This document shows, piece by piece, positions 9,812 to 18,364 of a stretch of DNA of 64,000 bases (its first letter is position 1; each line of letters starts with the position of its first letter). The notes beneath the pieces were generated by a model. The model made no database searches. It worked only from the letters and a program-made list of their open reading frames with translations, and was not told the origin of the DNA. Where the stretch lies: the NCBI RefSeq assembly GCF_900112615.1, contig NZ_FOMK01000008.1:2011-66010 (forward strand), in the 5' to 3' direction. Origin of the DNA: Chitinophaga sp. CF118 (GTDB lineage Bacteria; Bacteroidota; Bacteroidia; Chitinophagales; Chitinophagaceae). The translations under genes and the position numbers were made by a program.

Positions 9812-12800
9812 TTAATTATTCGTTTTCTGCTCTGCCAAAAAGCTTACTACATCCCTTATTTCTTTTTTGGACAGCAATTGTTTCATATCCGGCATGCTGG
9901 ATGGAGCATACTCTTTGTGCACTATCTGGTCTGCTGCAATGGTACGTTCGGCATCTCCTTCTTTGATCGTTAACCCGGTTGCGGTTTCTCCCTTCAGAAT
10001 GCCACTCAGTTTTTTGCCATTTTTCAGTTCCAGTATCACCATACCGAATCCTGGTGCCAGTCGGGCGCTAGGAGAGATAAGTGCCTGCAATATCTGTTCC
10101 CTTGTAATGCGGCCGGCAACACCGTTTAGCCGGGGGCCTGCGTTACCGCCACGGTCATCATAAGAGTGGCAGCGCATGCACTGGGAGTTCTGGTTGTTGA
10201 AAAATATCTGCCTGCCCCGCCCGGGATCACCACCCAGCAGGCAGCTGCTGTAGGAGGCCATCAGCTCGTCGGGCGACAGTTTACTGTTCACCGCTTTGTA
10301 TCGGGCGGCCAGTTGGGTAGAGCGGCTGCTATCAATCGCCTCGCCCAGCTCAAGATATATGTCCGGATCCAGTTGACCGGCAGCCATCTTGTTCAGCAGG
10401 TCGGTCAGCGGCTTTTCTGTATACTTCAGCGGTAGTTTACCCAGCGTTAGAAGGGCCGCTTGTTTTTCCTCCATGGTTTTGTTGGCAATTACCCCTGTGA
10501 GCAGGTTCACCATTACACTTTCGGATATATGCATTTTCCCCAGGAGGTCCAGTCCGGCTACGCGCACTGTCTTTTCCCGGTCAGCCAATGCAGTGGTGAT
10601 CCCTTGCTCCACACCGGTATCCTGCAGGTCTGCCAGTGCTTCCAATGAAGCTACCCGCATAGCTGCATCCCGGTCCGTTTTTACGGCGGCCAGCAGCTGT
10701 GGACCTGCCTGTTTGATCTGCAGTTTGGCAATGGCTTTGGCGGCGCTGATGCGTACAGGTAGCTCCTTATCTTTTAACAGGGCAGTGAGTGGTGCCGTGG
10801 AAAGATTCACTACCGGCGCAGGGTTCCTTTTTACTTCGCCGCGCAGTCTGCCGTCTACACGGTCCAGCACAGATGGTTTAGCCCATACACTTAAAGCGTC
10901 TATTGCTTCCGCCCGCATAGGTGAGGGGCTGCCTGCTTTTTGTGCATAGGCCACCAGGTTATGAAGGGCGTTGTCAGTACCTACCCGCAGGTTGGCATTG
11001 ATGGCACGGCGGATCAGCGCTTCATTTTTGAATGTCGTAGTGCCCAGCAGGTTGGCCAAAGAGGGTAATGCCTCTTTAACAGACAAATCATCATTGATAG
11101 CGCGGGCTGTTTCTGTTACCACAAATTCATCTTTATCATTAAGGAATGTGGCGATGCCCGGATGGCTCATTCTTCTCAGGGCTACTACGGCGGCTATACG
11201 CAGCGCACGGGAAGGGCTGTTCGCCAAAGCGATCAGCGGTTCCGCCTGACCTATGCGGGACAGTGCCAGGGCACCTGCATGCCGCTGATAGGCATCTTCA
11301 TCGTTATTCGCTTCCAGGAAGGCGATCAGCGGTTGTATTGCGGGGGTGTACTGTATCCTGCCAAGAGCTTCTGCCGCAAAGAAGCGTGTGCGGCTGGCAG
11401 TATCCTTTAACACTGGCACCAGCATTGGTCCTGCTTCCTTATAGCGGATATCGCCCAGCCATTTGGCTGCCTGAGCCCGTATCTCGGGATCACTGTCCTT
11501 TAACAGGGGCAGCAATATTTTGGCATACTGTTTATCTTGCCGTGCCAGCTGGCTCAGGCCCCATATTGCGTGTACCCTTGCCAGTTGGTTGTCTGTTTGT
11601 TTTAATGTCTGCTCAAACAGAGGAGCGCCTTTTTCTTTACGCTTCACCAGCTCAAACTGGGCTTTCATGCGTACACGCATATCCGGGTTCTTCAGCAGTC
11701 CGGCCAGCTCAACTTCCTTACGTTTGCTAAAATCCTCCGCCAGTAAGGCCCTGGTAGTTTTACGTTCCGGTGTACCGGCCTCCCTTTTATCATCCAGCTT
11801 CCAGATACGACCGTAGTTATGCGTATCCCAGCCGTCTATCCAGTCGGCTATATATAGTGCACCATCTGGTCCAAAGTCAATGCCCGTGGCCAGTATACCG
11901 TTCAGTACTTTCTTATGTTCACCCAGCTCAAAGGTGGCCCCTTTGGGATTCAATTTAAATGCATGTATGCCGGAGTTGGAAGGATTGCCTACAAACTCCG
12001 CCACAAAGAAAGTATTCTTATAAGCGGTGCCTAAAGCGGTGCCCGGATTGTATACAAAACCTGCAGGACCGTTTACGAAGTTGCTGATACATGGGGTGAT
12101 GTAAGCGGCCTGTCCTTCAAAACGGGGCAGGTACATCTTTTCATCCATCCAAACCTTGTAGGTATTATTGTCCGGGTCGCGGTATTTACCGTATTGCCAG
12201 TTGCTGCGCCAGCCCTGGTCACCACCATTCACAAGGTATACGAGGCGTTCCTTTTCACCGGGATGGTCCCCGTCATTGTCTTCGCTGATGATGTTACCGT
12301 ATGCATCAAACGCAAATTCATGCGTATTACGGATGCCGTAGGCATATATTTCAAAGTCGCTGCCATCTGGGTTGGAGCGGGCCAGTACACCGCAATTGGG
12401 AAAGGACCATTGCTGTCCGTCCGGCCCTTTACCATTAAAGCCGATATCACCTATTTGCCAGTAGATGCGCCCATCAGGGCCCATCTCCACGCCGGACATG
12501 CCATGACCGCTAAAGCCCACGTGGATGCCGTATCCGTGTGAGATAGACGTTTTTTCATCTGCAATGCCGTCGTGGTTCTTATCCTTTATGCGCCAGAGGT
12601 CCGGTGCTACGGCCACGTACAGGTCATCGCCTTCGGTCAGGACCCCGCCAGCAACATCGGTCACCTCATCATGAAAGTCATCCACGACCAATTGCGTCTG
12701 GTCTGCTACACCATCTCCTGATATATCATCCACACGATATACGTGTTCCTTTTCTATGGTCAGGTCCCGCCAGTCGTGAGAGCTGTCGCCGTTCAGGTCT

Positions 12801-13225
12801 TCCAGCCACTCATTCTTTTGGCTATTCTCAGGGGACAGCTCCTTATGCAGGAATGCACGTCGATCTTCCACCGTTTGCAGGCTGATGGATGGTATCTCCC
12901 AGTCCCGGTGCCCGCGTATATCAAATTCAGAATGTTTCTGCCGGTCTGTGGTAGTGTAATACACTCTTCCCTGGTCATCTACATCAATAGCGATGGGAGA
13001 TATTACGAGTGAATCGATGCCCCAGAGGGTAAGGGAAAGGCTATCCGCCAGCTCGGGTTTCACTATCCCGCCAATGGAGTCTGCCAGATGGGCCGTAAGG
13101 GCGGTATTCATCCGTTTGATGCGCTTGTCCGCTGGTCCGGTATCTTGTTTACAGGCAGGAAGGCAGGTCGCGGAAAAGAGCAACGCTGTCAGAATAGGAA
13201 CTTTTAAAGCATGCAGTTTTTTCAT
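9812..13225 (-). CDS. Lipoprotein with beta-propeller dehydrogenase-like domain, HEAT repeats and cytochrome c domain
   Basis: A 1137-residue exported protein. The N-terminus M-K-K-L-H with hydrophobic stretch and L-P-A-C lipobox marks a lipoprotein; the ATG at 13225 is chosen over an upstream TTG at 13237. Residues of about 60-480 form a PVC-type/GSDH-like six-bladed propeller region (G-I-D-F-G-P-D-G-A-L-Y-I-A-D-W, N-T-H-E-F-A-F-D). About 510-980 are HEAT repeats (repeated L-K-D-x-x-x-x-V-R and A-A-x-A-L-G patterns). The C-terminus has one haem c site, C-M-R-C-H (1016-1020), with Met in S-M-P-D-M (about 1111-1114) as possible sixth ligand. Such fusions occur in Planctomycetes and Bacteroidota and are thought to oxidise sugars or alcohols and pass electrons to haem. 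The substrate is unknown. The gene stands alone. Confidence 0.85.
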   Translation of the reverse strand: MKKLHALKVPILTALLFSATCLPACKQDTGPADKRIKRMNTALTAHLADSIGGIVKPELADSLSLTLWGIDSLVISPIAIDVDDQGRVYYTTTDRQKHSEFDIRGHRDWEIPSISLQTVEDRRAFLHKELSPENSQKNEWLEDLNGDSSHDWRDLTIEKEHVYRVDDISGDGVADQTQLVVDDFHDEVTDVAGGVLTEGDDLYVAVAPDLWRIKDKNHDGIADEKTSISHGYGIHVGFSGHGMSGVEMGPDGRIYWQIGDIGFNGKGPDGQQWSFPNCGVLARSNPDGSDFEIYAYGIRNTHEFAFDAYGNIISEDNDGDHPGEKERLVYLVNGGDQGWRSNWQYGKYRDPDNNTYKVWMDEKMYLPRFEGQAAYITPCISNFVNGPAGFVYNPGTALGTAYKNTFFVAEFVGNPSNSGIHAFKLNPKGATFELGEHKKVLNGILATGIDFGPDGALYIADWIDGWDTHNYGRIWKLDDKREAGTPERKTTRALLAEDFSKRKEVELAGLLKNPDMRVRMKAQFELVKRKEKGAPLFEQTLKQTDNQLARVHAIWGLSQLARQDKQYAKILLPLLKDSDPEIRAQAAKWLGDIRYKEAGPMLVPVLKDTASRTRFFAAEALGRIQYTPAIQPLIAFLEANNDEDAYQRHAGALALSRIGQAEPLIALANSPSRALRIAAVVALRRMSHPGIATFLNDKDEFVVTETARAINDDLSVKEALPSLANLLGTTTFKNEALIRRAINANLRVGTDNALHNLVAYAQKAGSPSPMRAEAIDALSVWAKPSVLDRVDGRLRGEVKRNPAPVVNLSTAPLTALLKDKELPVRISAAKAIAKLQIKQAGPQLLAAVKTDRDAAMRVASLEALADLQDTGVEQGITTALADREKTVRVAGLDLLGKMHISESVMVNLLTGVIANKTMEEKQAALLTLGKLPLKYTEKPLTDLLNKMAAGQLDPDIYLELGEAIDSSRSTQLAARYKAVNSKLSPDELMASYSSCLLGGDPGRGRQIFFNNQNSQCMRCHSYDDRGGNAGPRLNGVAGRITREQILQALISPSARLAPGFGMVILELKNGKKLSGILKGETATGLTIKEGDAERTIAADQIVHKEYAPSSMPDMKQLLSKKEIRDVVSFLAEQKTNN

Positions 13226-13790
13226 ATGAGGAAGCAATGATTGTCAATTATACACACGTTTTTACAGGCACGTCTATGACTGATTAAGATAGGGCAAAGA
13301 AAATGTACAAGAGAATATTTTTTTTGAATGGAGAATATCCATATCGCATGCTACTATTTAGAAATGTAGATCATTTTTAGTAGCCAGACGGTTGCTATAT
13401 CTATTTTTTGCAAGTATTTTTCATGCTACTTACTTGGTCCGCGAGTTAAGCCATATAATTTGTCCTTAGTCGTTTCGAAGATTTTGTAAACTAATCCTTA
13501 ACCATTCATAGATATCCATCTTTCTGCGGTGGTAAGAGTTCCACTTATAAACACTTTAGCTTCCTCCATAAAAGAAGTACTACATTCAAAATATTCAATG
13601 CTGAGAAGATACAATACGTTCTTCAGATTATTCTCTGTCCCAATGAAAGCAAAAATAACTTACTGCAAGTGCCATTCGTAAAAAGATCAATATCTGAATA
13701 TACTTAGTTAAATACAACGAAATGTTAACTCCTGATTAAGGTTATCTTAGTGTCAGATTGAAATTATAATATTCATTAACCCAACTCAAA
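13226..13790. other. Divergent intergenic region
   Basis: About 565 bp of A/T-rich DNA between the minus-strand cytochrome lipoprotein and the plus-strand metallopeptidase-like gene. It must hold both promoters, but I could not fix a good -33/-7 pair for either. No small gene, RNA structure or repeat is evident. Confidence 0.4.
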
Positions 13791-15188
13791 ATGACAAAAT
13801 TTATCCAATACCTGACTGTAGCTATCAGTGTAACTTTTTATTCCTGTGATAAAAAAGAAATTTACGAACCACTGCTTAAAAACGAACTATCGGTTAAAAA
13901 ACTTTCTTTAGCTAAAAAAGTGTATGTTCCAAAAAACATTTGGAACGTTCCGAATAATAATGACTACAATAATGATGCAAGCCTTTACAGTAATAAGCGA
14001 AGAGCTGAGTCTGACGATTTTGTAGCTTTTTGGGCAAAGGACTTTGGCGCTACTCCAGCTACTAATACGGATCCCAATAAACGATTTGATATTGCGCTAA
14101 TCCTTCAGGAGTGTGAAAGATTTTTTCAATACTATACAGATACATTAAAATTTGTTGAAAAGGGAAGATCTGTTTCCGATAGCCTGAAAGCGCTTATATA
14201 TGTAACTAACTCTACTGATGGTACCGCTTATGGTGGCGGTGCTGAGAATAAGGTAGGGATACTCTGGGTTACTCCTCCACGTATCAATACCCAGCCATTT
14301 GGTGCTGTGGCTCATGAACTGGGGCATGTGTTCCAGTATTATGTTCAGGCAGATGGTAGCTGGGGATATACCAGTTCTCCACAAGGAAGTAATGGTCAAA
14401 CCATATTTGAAATGACTTCCCAATATATGCTCTGGCAGGTATACCCTACCTGGTTAACTTTTGAGAATTACCATTTGCAGGCATTTATGAAGTATACCAA
14501 TTATGCCTTTCTTCATGAGATAAACCAATATCATTCCCCTTTTGTATTGGAGTATTGGTCCGGTAAACGAGGAAAGGATTTTGTTGCAAAGCTCTGGAAA
14601 GGTGCCCGGCGTGGAGAAGATGTGGTTGCAACCTATAAGAGGATTACTCAGACAGATCAAAAGATGTTCAATGATGAGTTGTTCGATGCCTATAGGAGAT
14701 TCGTTACCTGGGATATGCCCAGAATAGAAGTTGTAGCAAAGCAATATGCTAACCAACATATATCTACGTTGAATTTGTCTGCTGATGGATGGTATAGGAT
14801 CAGTCCTGATGTATGTCCCCAAAACTATGGCTACAATGCTATCAGGCTGAACGTGCCAGCTACCGGTACCAATATCAGATTGCAGTTCAAAGGCATTGCC
14901 GGTCAGTCGGGGTTCCGGAGTATCAAAGTTGATAAGGCAGGCTGGAGATATGGTTTTATAGCTGTGAAAGCAGACGGTTCCCGTGTGTATGGTGATACCT
15001 ATAGCAGTTCCACAGGAGATGTAAACTTTACAGTGCCAGGAAATACCACGTTTCTGTGGTTGGTAGTTAGTGGTGCTCCCATTGAGCACTGGGAACATTT
15101 AAATGATAATAACGACAGCAATGATGAACAATGGCCGTACGAAATCAAACTGGAAGGAACAACGATTAATAAAGCCTTTATAAAATAA
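13791..15188 (+). CDS. Putative zinc metallopeptidase-like lipoprotein (HELGH)
   Basis: A 465-residue protein with a short signal peptide and F-Y-S-C lipobox (Cys19), so probably a surface or periplasmic lipoprotein. The central domain has H-E-L-G-H at 175-179 followed by V-F-Q, a gluzincin-like HExxH arrangement with an aromatic/Gln-rich continuation, then a conserved-looking stretch (G-S-N-G-Q, F-E-M-T-S-Q-Y-M-L-W-Q, F-L-H-E-I-N-Q-Y-H-S-P-F). This resembles the DUF6055 group and, more distantly, plant basic secretory proteins; the name is from memory and should be checked. The last about 130 residues look like a beta-sandwich. Glu176 is the expected catalytic residue. It stands alone and is followed by a terminator. 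Substrate unknown. Confidence 0.7.
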   Translation: MTKFIQYLTVAISVTFYSCDKKEIYEPLLKNELSVKKLSLAKKVYVPKNIWNVPNNNDYNNDASLYSNKRRAESDDFVAFWAKDFGATPATNTDPNKRFDIALILQECERFFQYYTDTLKFVEKGRSVSDSLKALIYVTNSTDGTAYGGGAENKVGILWVTPPRINTQPFGAVAHELGHVFQYYVQADGSWGYTSSPQGSNGQTIFEMTSQYMLWQVYPTWLTFENYHLQAFMKYTNYAFLHEINQYHSPFVLEYWSGKRGKDFVAKLWKGARRGEDVVATYKRITQTDQKMFNDELFDAYRRFVTWDMPRIEVVAKQYANQHISTLNLSADGWYRISPDVCPQNYGYNAIRLNVPATGTNIRLQFKGIAGQSGFRSIKVDKAGWRYGFIAVKADGSRVYGDTYSSSTGDVNFTVPGNTTFLWLVVSGAPIEHWEHLNDNNDSNDEQWPYEIKLEGTTINKAFIK

Positions 15189-15240
15189 TCTGATATTTGA
15201 AAGCTGGCTCGACATCTGTAAATCAGAGAGAGAGAGAAAC

Positions 15241-15272
15241 AAAAAAGGCTTGCAGAAATGCAGGCCTTTTTT
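15241..15272 (+). terminator. Rho-independent terminator
   Basis: A 13-bp stem with one G-T pair (15241-15253 with 15260-15272), loop AGAAAT, A-rich 5' arm and T-rich 3' arm. It ends the metallopeptidase-like gene. A short AG dinucleotide run (about 15225-15237) lies just before it. Confidence 0.8.
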
Positions 15273-15360
15273 GTTTGGTGTCAAACCTATGAGAGCGTTG
15301 TAGGCTATAGCCATCTCAAAGTATATACAGTAGACCTTCTGTAGTAAGCATTTACTTAAG

Positions 15361-15419
15361 TTGTAGACGGTTTGTAGACGATAATTCTTCGTAATATTAA
15401 CTTTCCGTAATTACTTTTG
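15361..15419 (+). promoter_or_regulatory. Promoter region of the SPFH operon with a direct repeat
   Basis: TACTTTTG (15412-15419) is a full match to the -7 consensus TAnnTTTG and lies 17 nt before the ATG. Upstream, TTGTAGACG occurs twice (15361-15369 and 15372-15380) with an 11-bp period, which puts both copies on the same face of the helix. This could be a regulator site. The -33 element is not clear. Confidence 0.45.
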
Positions 15420-15435
15420 AAGGATATAAAAACAA

Positions 15436-16398
15436 ATGCAAATGGCATTACCATTTATCGAAGTTATTGAAGAAATTACCCCTGATCCCAATCTGCTCAT
15501 GTGGAAATTCGCAGACGCAGACAAGGAGATCAAGAACGGTGCAGTGTTAACTGTAAGAGAAAGCCAATCCGTATTATTCCTGAATGAAGGACAGCAGGCT
15601 GATGTATTTACTGCTGGAAAGCATGTGCTGGAAACTGAAAATATTCCGTTGCTGACCCGTTTGAAAGGCTGGAAATATGGATTTAAAAGCCCTTTTAAGG
15701 CAGATATTTATTTCTTTAATACTTTCCAGTTTGTTAACCTGAAATGGGGAACACCAGCACCGGTGCTGATGCGGGACAATAAGTTCGGACAAGTGAGAGT
15801 GAGGGCATTCGGAACATATAATGTGAGGATAACCGATGTTGGGAAGTTCTTTAAGGAATATGCTGGTACATACCCAAGACTGGGCATCGTGGAACTGGAA
15901 TTGCAGCTGCGCGATTTTATTGCCCCTAAATTCGGTGAAGTACTTGCACAGGCAGATATTTCGGTATTGGATATCGCCGGGAACATTTCTGTTTTGAATG
16001 AAAAAATACAACCCTTAATACAACCCAATTTTACTGACCTGGGGCTGGAAGTGACCCGCTTTACGGTTACCAGTGCTACATTGCCCGAAGAAGTTCTCAA
16101 ACATTATGATAATGTTACGGGCATGAATATGGTCACGGATATGGATAAATTTACACAATTTAACATAGCCAATGCCATGGACAAAGACAACAACAAAGTA
16201 GCAGATGCTGCCCAGCAGGCTGTTGCTTTAAGTGTAATGTTGAATCAGATAAAACCTGCTGCAGCTGCACAACCTGAACAAATACAGCAGGAAGACATTA
16301 CCTCCCGGCTTAAAAAGCTAAAAGGCCTTTTTGAAGCAGAATTGATCACCGAAGCTGAATACATTACCAAAAAAGAAGAGTTGCTCCGGTTGCTCTGA
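15436..16398 (+). CDS. SPFH domain protein with C-terminal SHOCT-like motif (YdjI-like)
   Basis: A 320-residue protein without a signal peptide. Residues of about 20-260 match the SPFH/band 7 type found in YdjI-like proteins, with V-R-E-S-Q-S-V-L-F-L-N-E-G near the start, a G-K-H-V-L stretch, and the R-V-R-A-F-G-T-Y-N-V-R-I strand. The last about 34 residues (L-K-K-L-K-x-L-F-E-A-E-L-I-T-E-A-E-Y-x-x-K-K) form a SHOCT-like helical hairpin. SPFH proteins form rings on membranes; in B. subtilis YdjI acts with YdjF, YdjG and YdjH in envelope-stress defence. The gene is first in a four-gene operon and starts 17 nt after a good -7 element. The ATG at 15436 is preferred to 15442 because an AAGGA lies 12 nt upstream. 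Confidence 0.82.
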   Translation: MQMALPFIEVIEEITPDPNLLMWKFADADKEIKNGAVLTVRESQSVLFLNEGQQADVFTAGKHVLETENIPLLTRLKGWKYGFKSPFKADIYFFNTFQFVNLKWGTPAPVLMRDNKFGQVRVRAFGTYNVRITDVGKFFKEYAGTYPRLGIVELELQLRDFIAPKFGEVLAQADISVLDIAGNISVLNEKIQPLIQPNFTDLGLEVTRFTVTSATLPEEVLKHYDNVTGMNMVTDMDKFTQFNIANAMDKDNNKVADAAQQAVALSVMLNQIKPAAAAQPEQIQQEDITSRLKKLKGLFEAELITEAEYITKKEELLRLL

Positions 16399-16414
16399 TA
16401 AACCTATAGGAACT

Positions 16415-16663
16415 ATGAGCGATGATAATAAGAATAAGACGCTGAGTTATCTTGAAAAGCTTCGACAAAAAGCCATTGAGCAGAAAAACTATGGGGGAGA
16501 GGTTAACATGGAAGACGCAAAGGTAGCGGCACGTGACTGCCCTAATTGCGGAGCCGGCAGGGCTTACAGGGACGGTTTGACCAACTGTGGATACTGCGGT
16601 TTTACATTTATTCAGGTAAAACTTACAGATGGTGTCTATATAAAAAAAGAAAATAACTCTTAA
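16415..16663 (+). CDS. Small zinc-ribbon protein
   Basis: An 82-residue soluble protein. It has an N-terminal charged helix and then a four-cysteine zinc ribbon, C42-P-N-C45 and C58-G-Y-C61. It begins 16 bp after the SPFH stop codon and ends 3 bp before the next gene, so it is part of the same operon. The spacing of the Cys pairs and its place next to an SPFH gene recall YdjG-type zinc-ribbon partners, although it is much shorter. It probably binds zinc and contacts the SPFH protein; this is inferred from context only. Confidence 0.75.
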   Translation: MSDDNKNKTLSYLEKLRQKAIEQKNYGGEVNMEDAKVAARDCPNCGAGRAYRDGLTNCGYCGFTFIQVKLTDGVYIKKENNS

Positions 16664-16666
16664 TGT

Positions 16667-17494
16667 ATGTTCGACTTTTTTAAAAAGAAGTATGACAACC
16701 CGATGCTGGCCGAAGAAATGAGGGAAACCCAGGAACGTTGGTTTGTTTTTTTACAAAAGCTGGAAGAACGTATGGAAGAAGTATGTGAAGCAGCGATTCC
16801 TCAGTTGAAAGAAATATTTGAAGAAGATACCGACCCCTATAAACGCGCGCATGGACGGATGCTGGCTGGCTTGCTTGGCCAGGTAAGACAAATGCGCTCT
16901 AAAGCAAACGAAGTAAGGGAACAGAAAATTATCGATTTTACCCATGCTGCAGAAGCTTCATTCCCCTCTATTACTTCCCCCGGGGGCAGTAGTTACTATA
17001 ATATGCTGTACAAATTCAAGGAGGCTTGTTACGAGAGGCATAGAGTGTTTGAAGAAAATGTAATGCGGTATGAAGACCTGCTGCAGAAAGCTGCAGGGGA
17101 ACCGGATCTTGAAACTCCCTACAGGAAACTGCTTGAGGAATTTGAGAAGACAAAGGACCGTTTTGTATGTTCGCAATGCAGTGGCAATATCACCATTCCC
17201 AAATTGTTCGTGATTGCCACCTATGTTACCTGCCCGCATTGCCAAACGCAAAATACATTTCACCCATCCACAGAAGCACAGATGGTACTGCACAACGCAC
17301 GCAGCCTGGCTGAGCAGCGTACAGCGGCGTTACTGAAAGAATATGAATCAGGTGATCCTAAAGACCCTGTTTTATACCGGCAATACCTTCGGGCCATGTT
17401 TAATGAGTGGAACAGCATTGTACCCGATATGGCAGAGGAGAACGAAAAGTTCCACGAACGCCTGTTAAAAGATCAGGAAAACTATCATCATTAA
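16667..17494 (+). CDS. Hypothetical helical protein with zinc ribbon
   Basis: A 275-residue soluble protein. Residues 1-165 are mostly charged helices (many E-E-M-x-E-x-Q-E patterns), possibly coiled coil. A zinc ribbon follows with C168-S-Q-C171 and C189-P-H-C192. The remaining about 80 residues are helical again. No enzyme motif is seen. It is the third gene of the SPFH operon and starts 3 bp after the previous stop; two ATGs lie at the junction and the one at 16667 is in frame. The shared zinc ribbon suggests it acts with the gene before it. I do not recognise the family. Confidence 0.75.
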   Translation: MFDFFKKKYDNPMLAEEMRETQERWFVFLQKLEERMEEVCEAAIPQLKEIFEEDTDPYKRAHGRMLAGLLGQVRQMRSKANEVREQKIIDFTHAAEASFPSITSPGGSSYYNMLYKFKEACYERHRVFEENVMRYEDLLQKAAGEPDLETPYRKLLEEFEKTKDRFVCSQCSGNITIPKLFVIATYVTCPHCQTQNTFHPSTEAQMVLHNARSLAEQRTAALLKEYESGDPKDPVLYRQYLRAMFNEWNSIVPDMAEENEKFHERLLKDQENYHH

Positions 17495-17506
17495 TAATTA
17501 TTCATT

Positions 17507-18076
17507 ATGTCAGAGAATCCATTATTAGCTCCCATTCACGGTATTGCACTGGAAGACTATGGGGCCGCCTGTGCAAAGATTGCCAACGGCGTGAGTGAAG
17601 ACGCTGTGGCGCAGGCGCTGGGCGTAGAATTGCCTGTATGGCAGGAAGCATCCCTGCTTTGGCCCGAACGTATGAAACAGGATGAAACCTATCATATTAT
17701 GACATTGTTCGGCCAGCACTTCGGTTCAGCAGAGCAACATCCTAAACTCGGTAGTTTACATGCCGGTGCTTCCGCAGGGAATGCCGGAAACACCGAACGT
17801 ATCAAAAATGATAAAGCCTTTTATGAGGAACTTGAAGTGGCCCGCCAGATAGCATATGAATATGGTATAGACGGCGCGCAATGGATAGTTGATGAATACG
17901 GTATTTCTCTCGGCGACTTCCAGATGGCTGCTGTAGCCTGGATGGACCAAATCCATAAAGACCTCCGGGAAGACTTTGATGCTCATAATGAGAGACAGGC
18001 TGCCTACCAGGAAAAGTATCGCAAACAATTTGCAGATGCTCAGGGTGGGAATGTAGCGGATGATATTTCATTCTAA
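17507..18076 (+). CDS. Hypothetical protein, last gene of the SPFH operon (possibly DUF6620 family)
   Basis: A 189-residue soluble protein rich in acidic residues and Trp. It begins M-S-E-N-P-L-L-A-P-I-H-G-I-A-L-E-D-Y and has two similar-looking helical parts, each with a G-V/I-x-x-x-x-W or G-D-F-Q-M-A-A-V-A-W motif. I recall similar Bacteroidota proteins named DUF6620, but cannot confirm it. No catalytic or membrane motif is seen. It starts 12 bp after the preceding gene and is followed by a terminator, which closes the operon. The role is probably shared with the SPFH and zinc-ribbon partners. Confidence 0.72.
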   Translation: MSENPLLAPIHGIALEDYGAACAKIANGVSEDAVAQALGVELPVWQEASLLWPERMKQDETYHIMTLFGQHFGSAEQHPKLGSLHAGASAGNAGNTERIKNDKAFYEELEVARQIAYEYGIDGAQWIVDEYGISLGDFQMAAVAWMDQIHKDLREDFDAHNERQAAYQEKYRKQFADAQGGNVADDISF

Positions 18077-18131
18077 ATGTTAGAGAGGATTGGGATAAGT
18101 TGACTCGAATATGTCCAGCCCTCTTCTACTG

Positions 18132-18177
18132 AAAATAAAAAAGAGGGGAGCAATTTGCTCTCCTCTTTTATTTTATA
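18132..18177 (+). terminator. Terminator of the SPFH operon
   Basis: Arms AAGAGGGGAGCAA (18141-18153) and TTGCTCTCCTCTT (18155-18167) pair around a tight loop. They are flanked by A-rich and T-rich ends that give a U-tract. Confidence 0.75.
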
Positions 18178-18220
18178 TCTCCCGGAAGAATAACAACATA
18201 ACAGAGCAGACAAATTTATG

Positions 18221-18250
18221 TGGCCCGTGAAAGCGGGCCATTTCTTTTTA
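18221..18250 (+). terminator. Second hairpin, possible back-up terminator
   Basis: A 7-bp G/C stem (TGGCCCG 18221-18227 with CGGGCCA 18234-18240), a 6-nt loop and a following TTTCTTTTTA. It lies behind the first terminator and insulates the RND operon from the SPFH operon. Confidence 0.6.
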
Positions 18251-18280
18251 GCGCCATAGCTCAGTCCCCGCTACTATATA

Positions 18281-18347
18281 CTCAGTTCTCATTTTTGTCA
18301 GTTCAGTCAGTTCAATAAGAATAAAGCGTTTACAGCGGCCATTTTTG
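18281..18347 (+). promoter_or_regulatory. Direct-repeat cluster and weak -7 element upstream of the RND operon
   Basis: GTCAGTTCA occurs twice head to tail (18297-18305 and 18306-18314), and a related CTCAGTTCT lies at 18281-18289. CATTTTTG at 18340-18347 is one base off the -7 consensus and lies 17 nt before the start codon. Repeats just upstream of a promoter suggest a regulator site; the LytTR regulator encoded at 26025 is the obvious candidate. Confidence 0.4.
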
Positions 18348-18364
18348 CATCAAAATACCAGCAA

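Noticed and set aside
11146..11730. Plus-strand frame of 194 codons inside the cytochrome lipoprotein
   Set aside because: It overlaps the confident minus-strand gene, and its composition does not look like a real protein.
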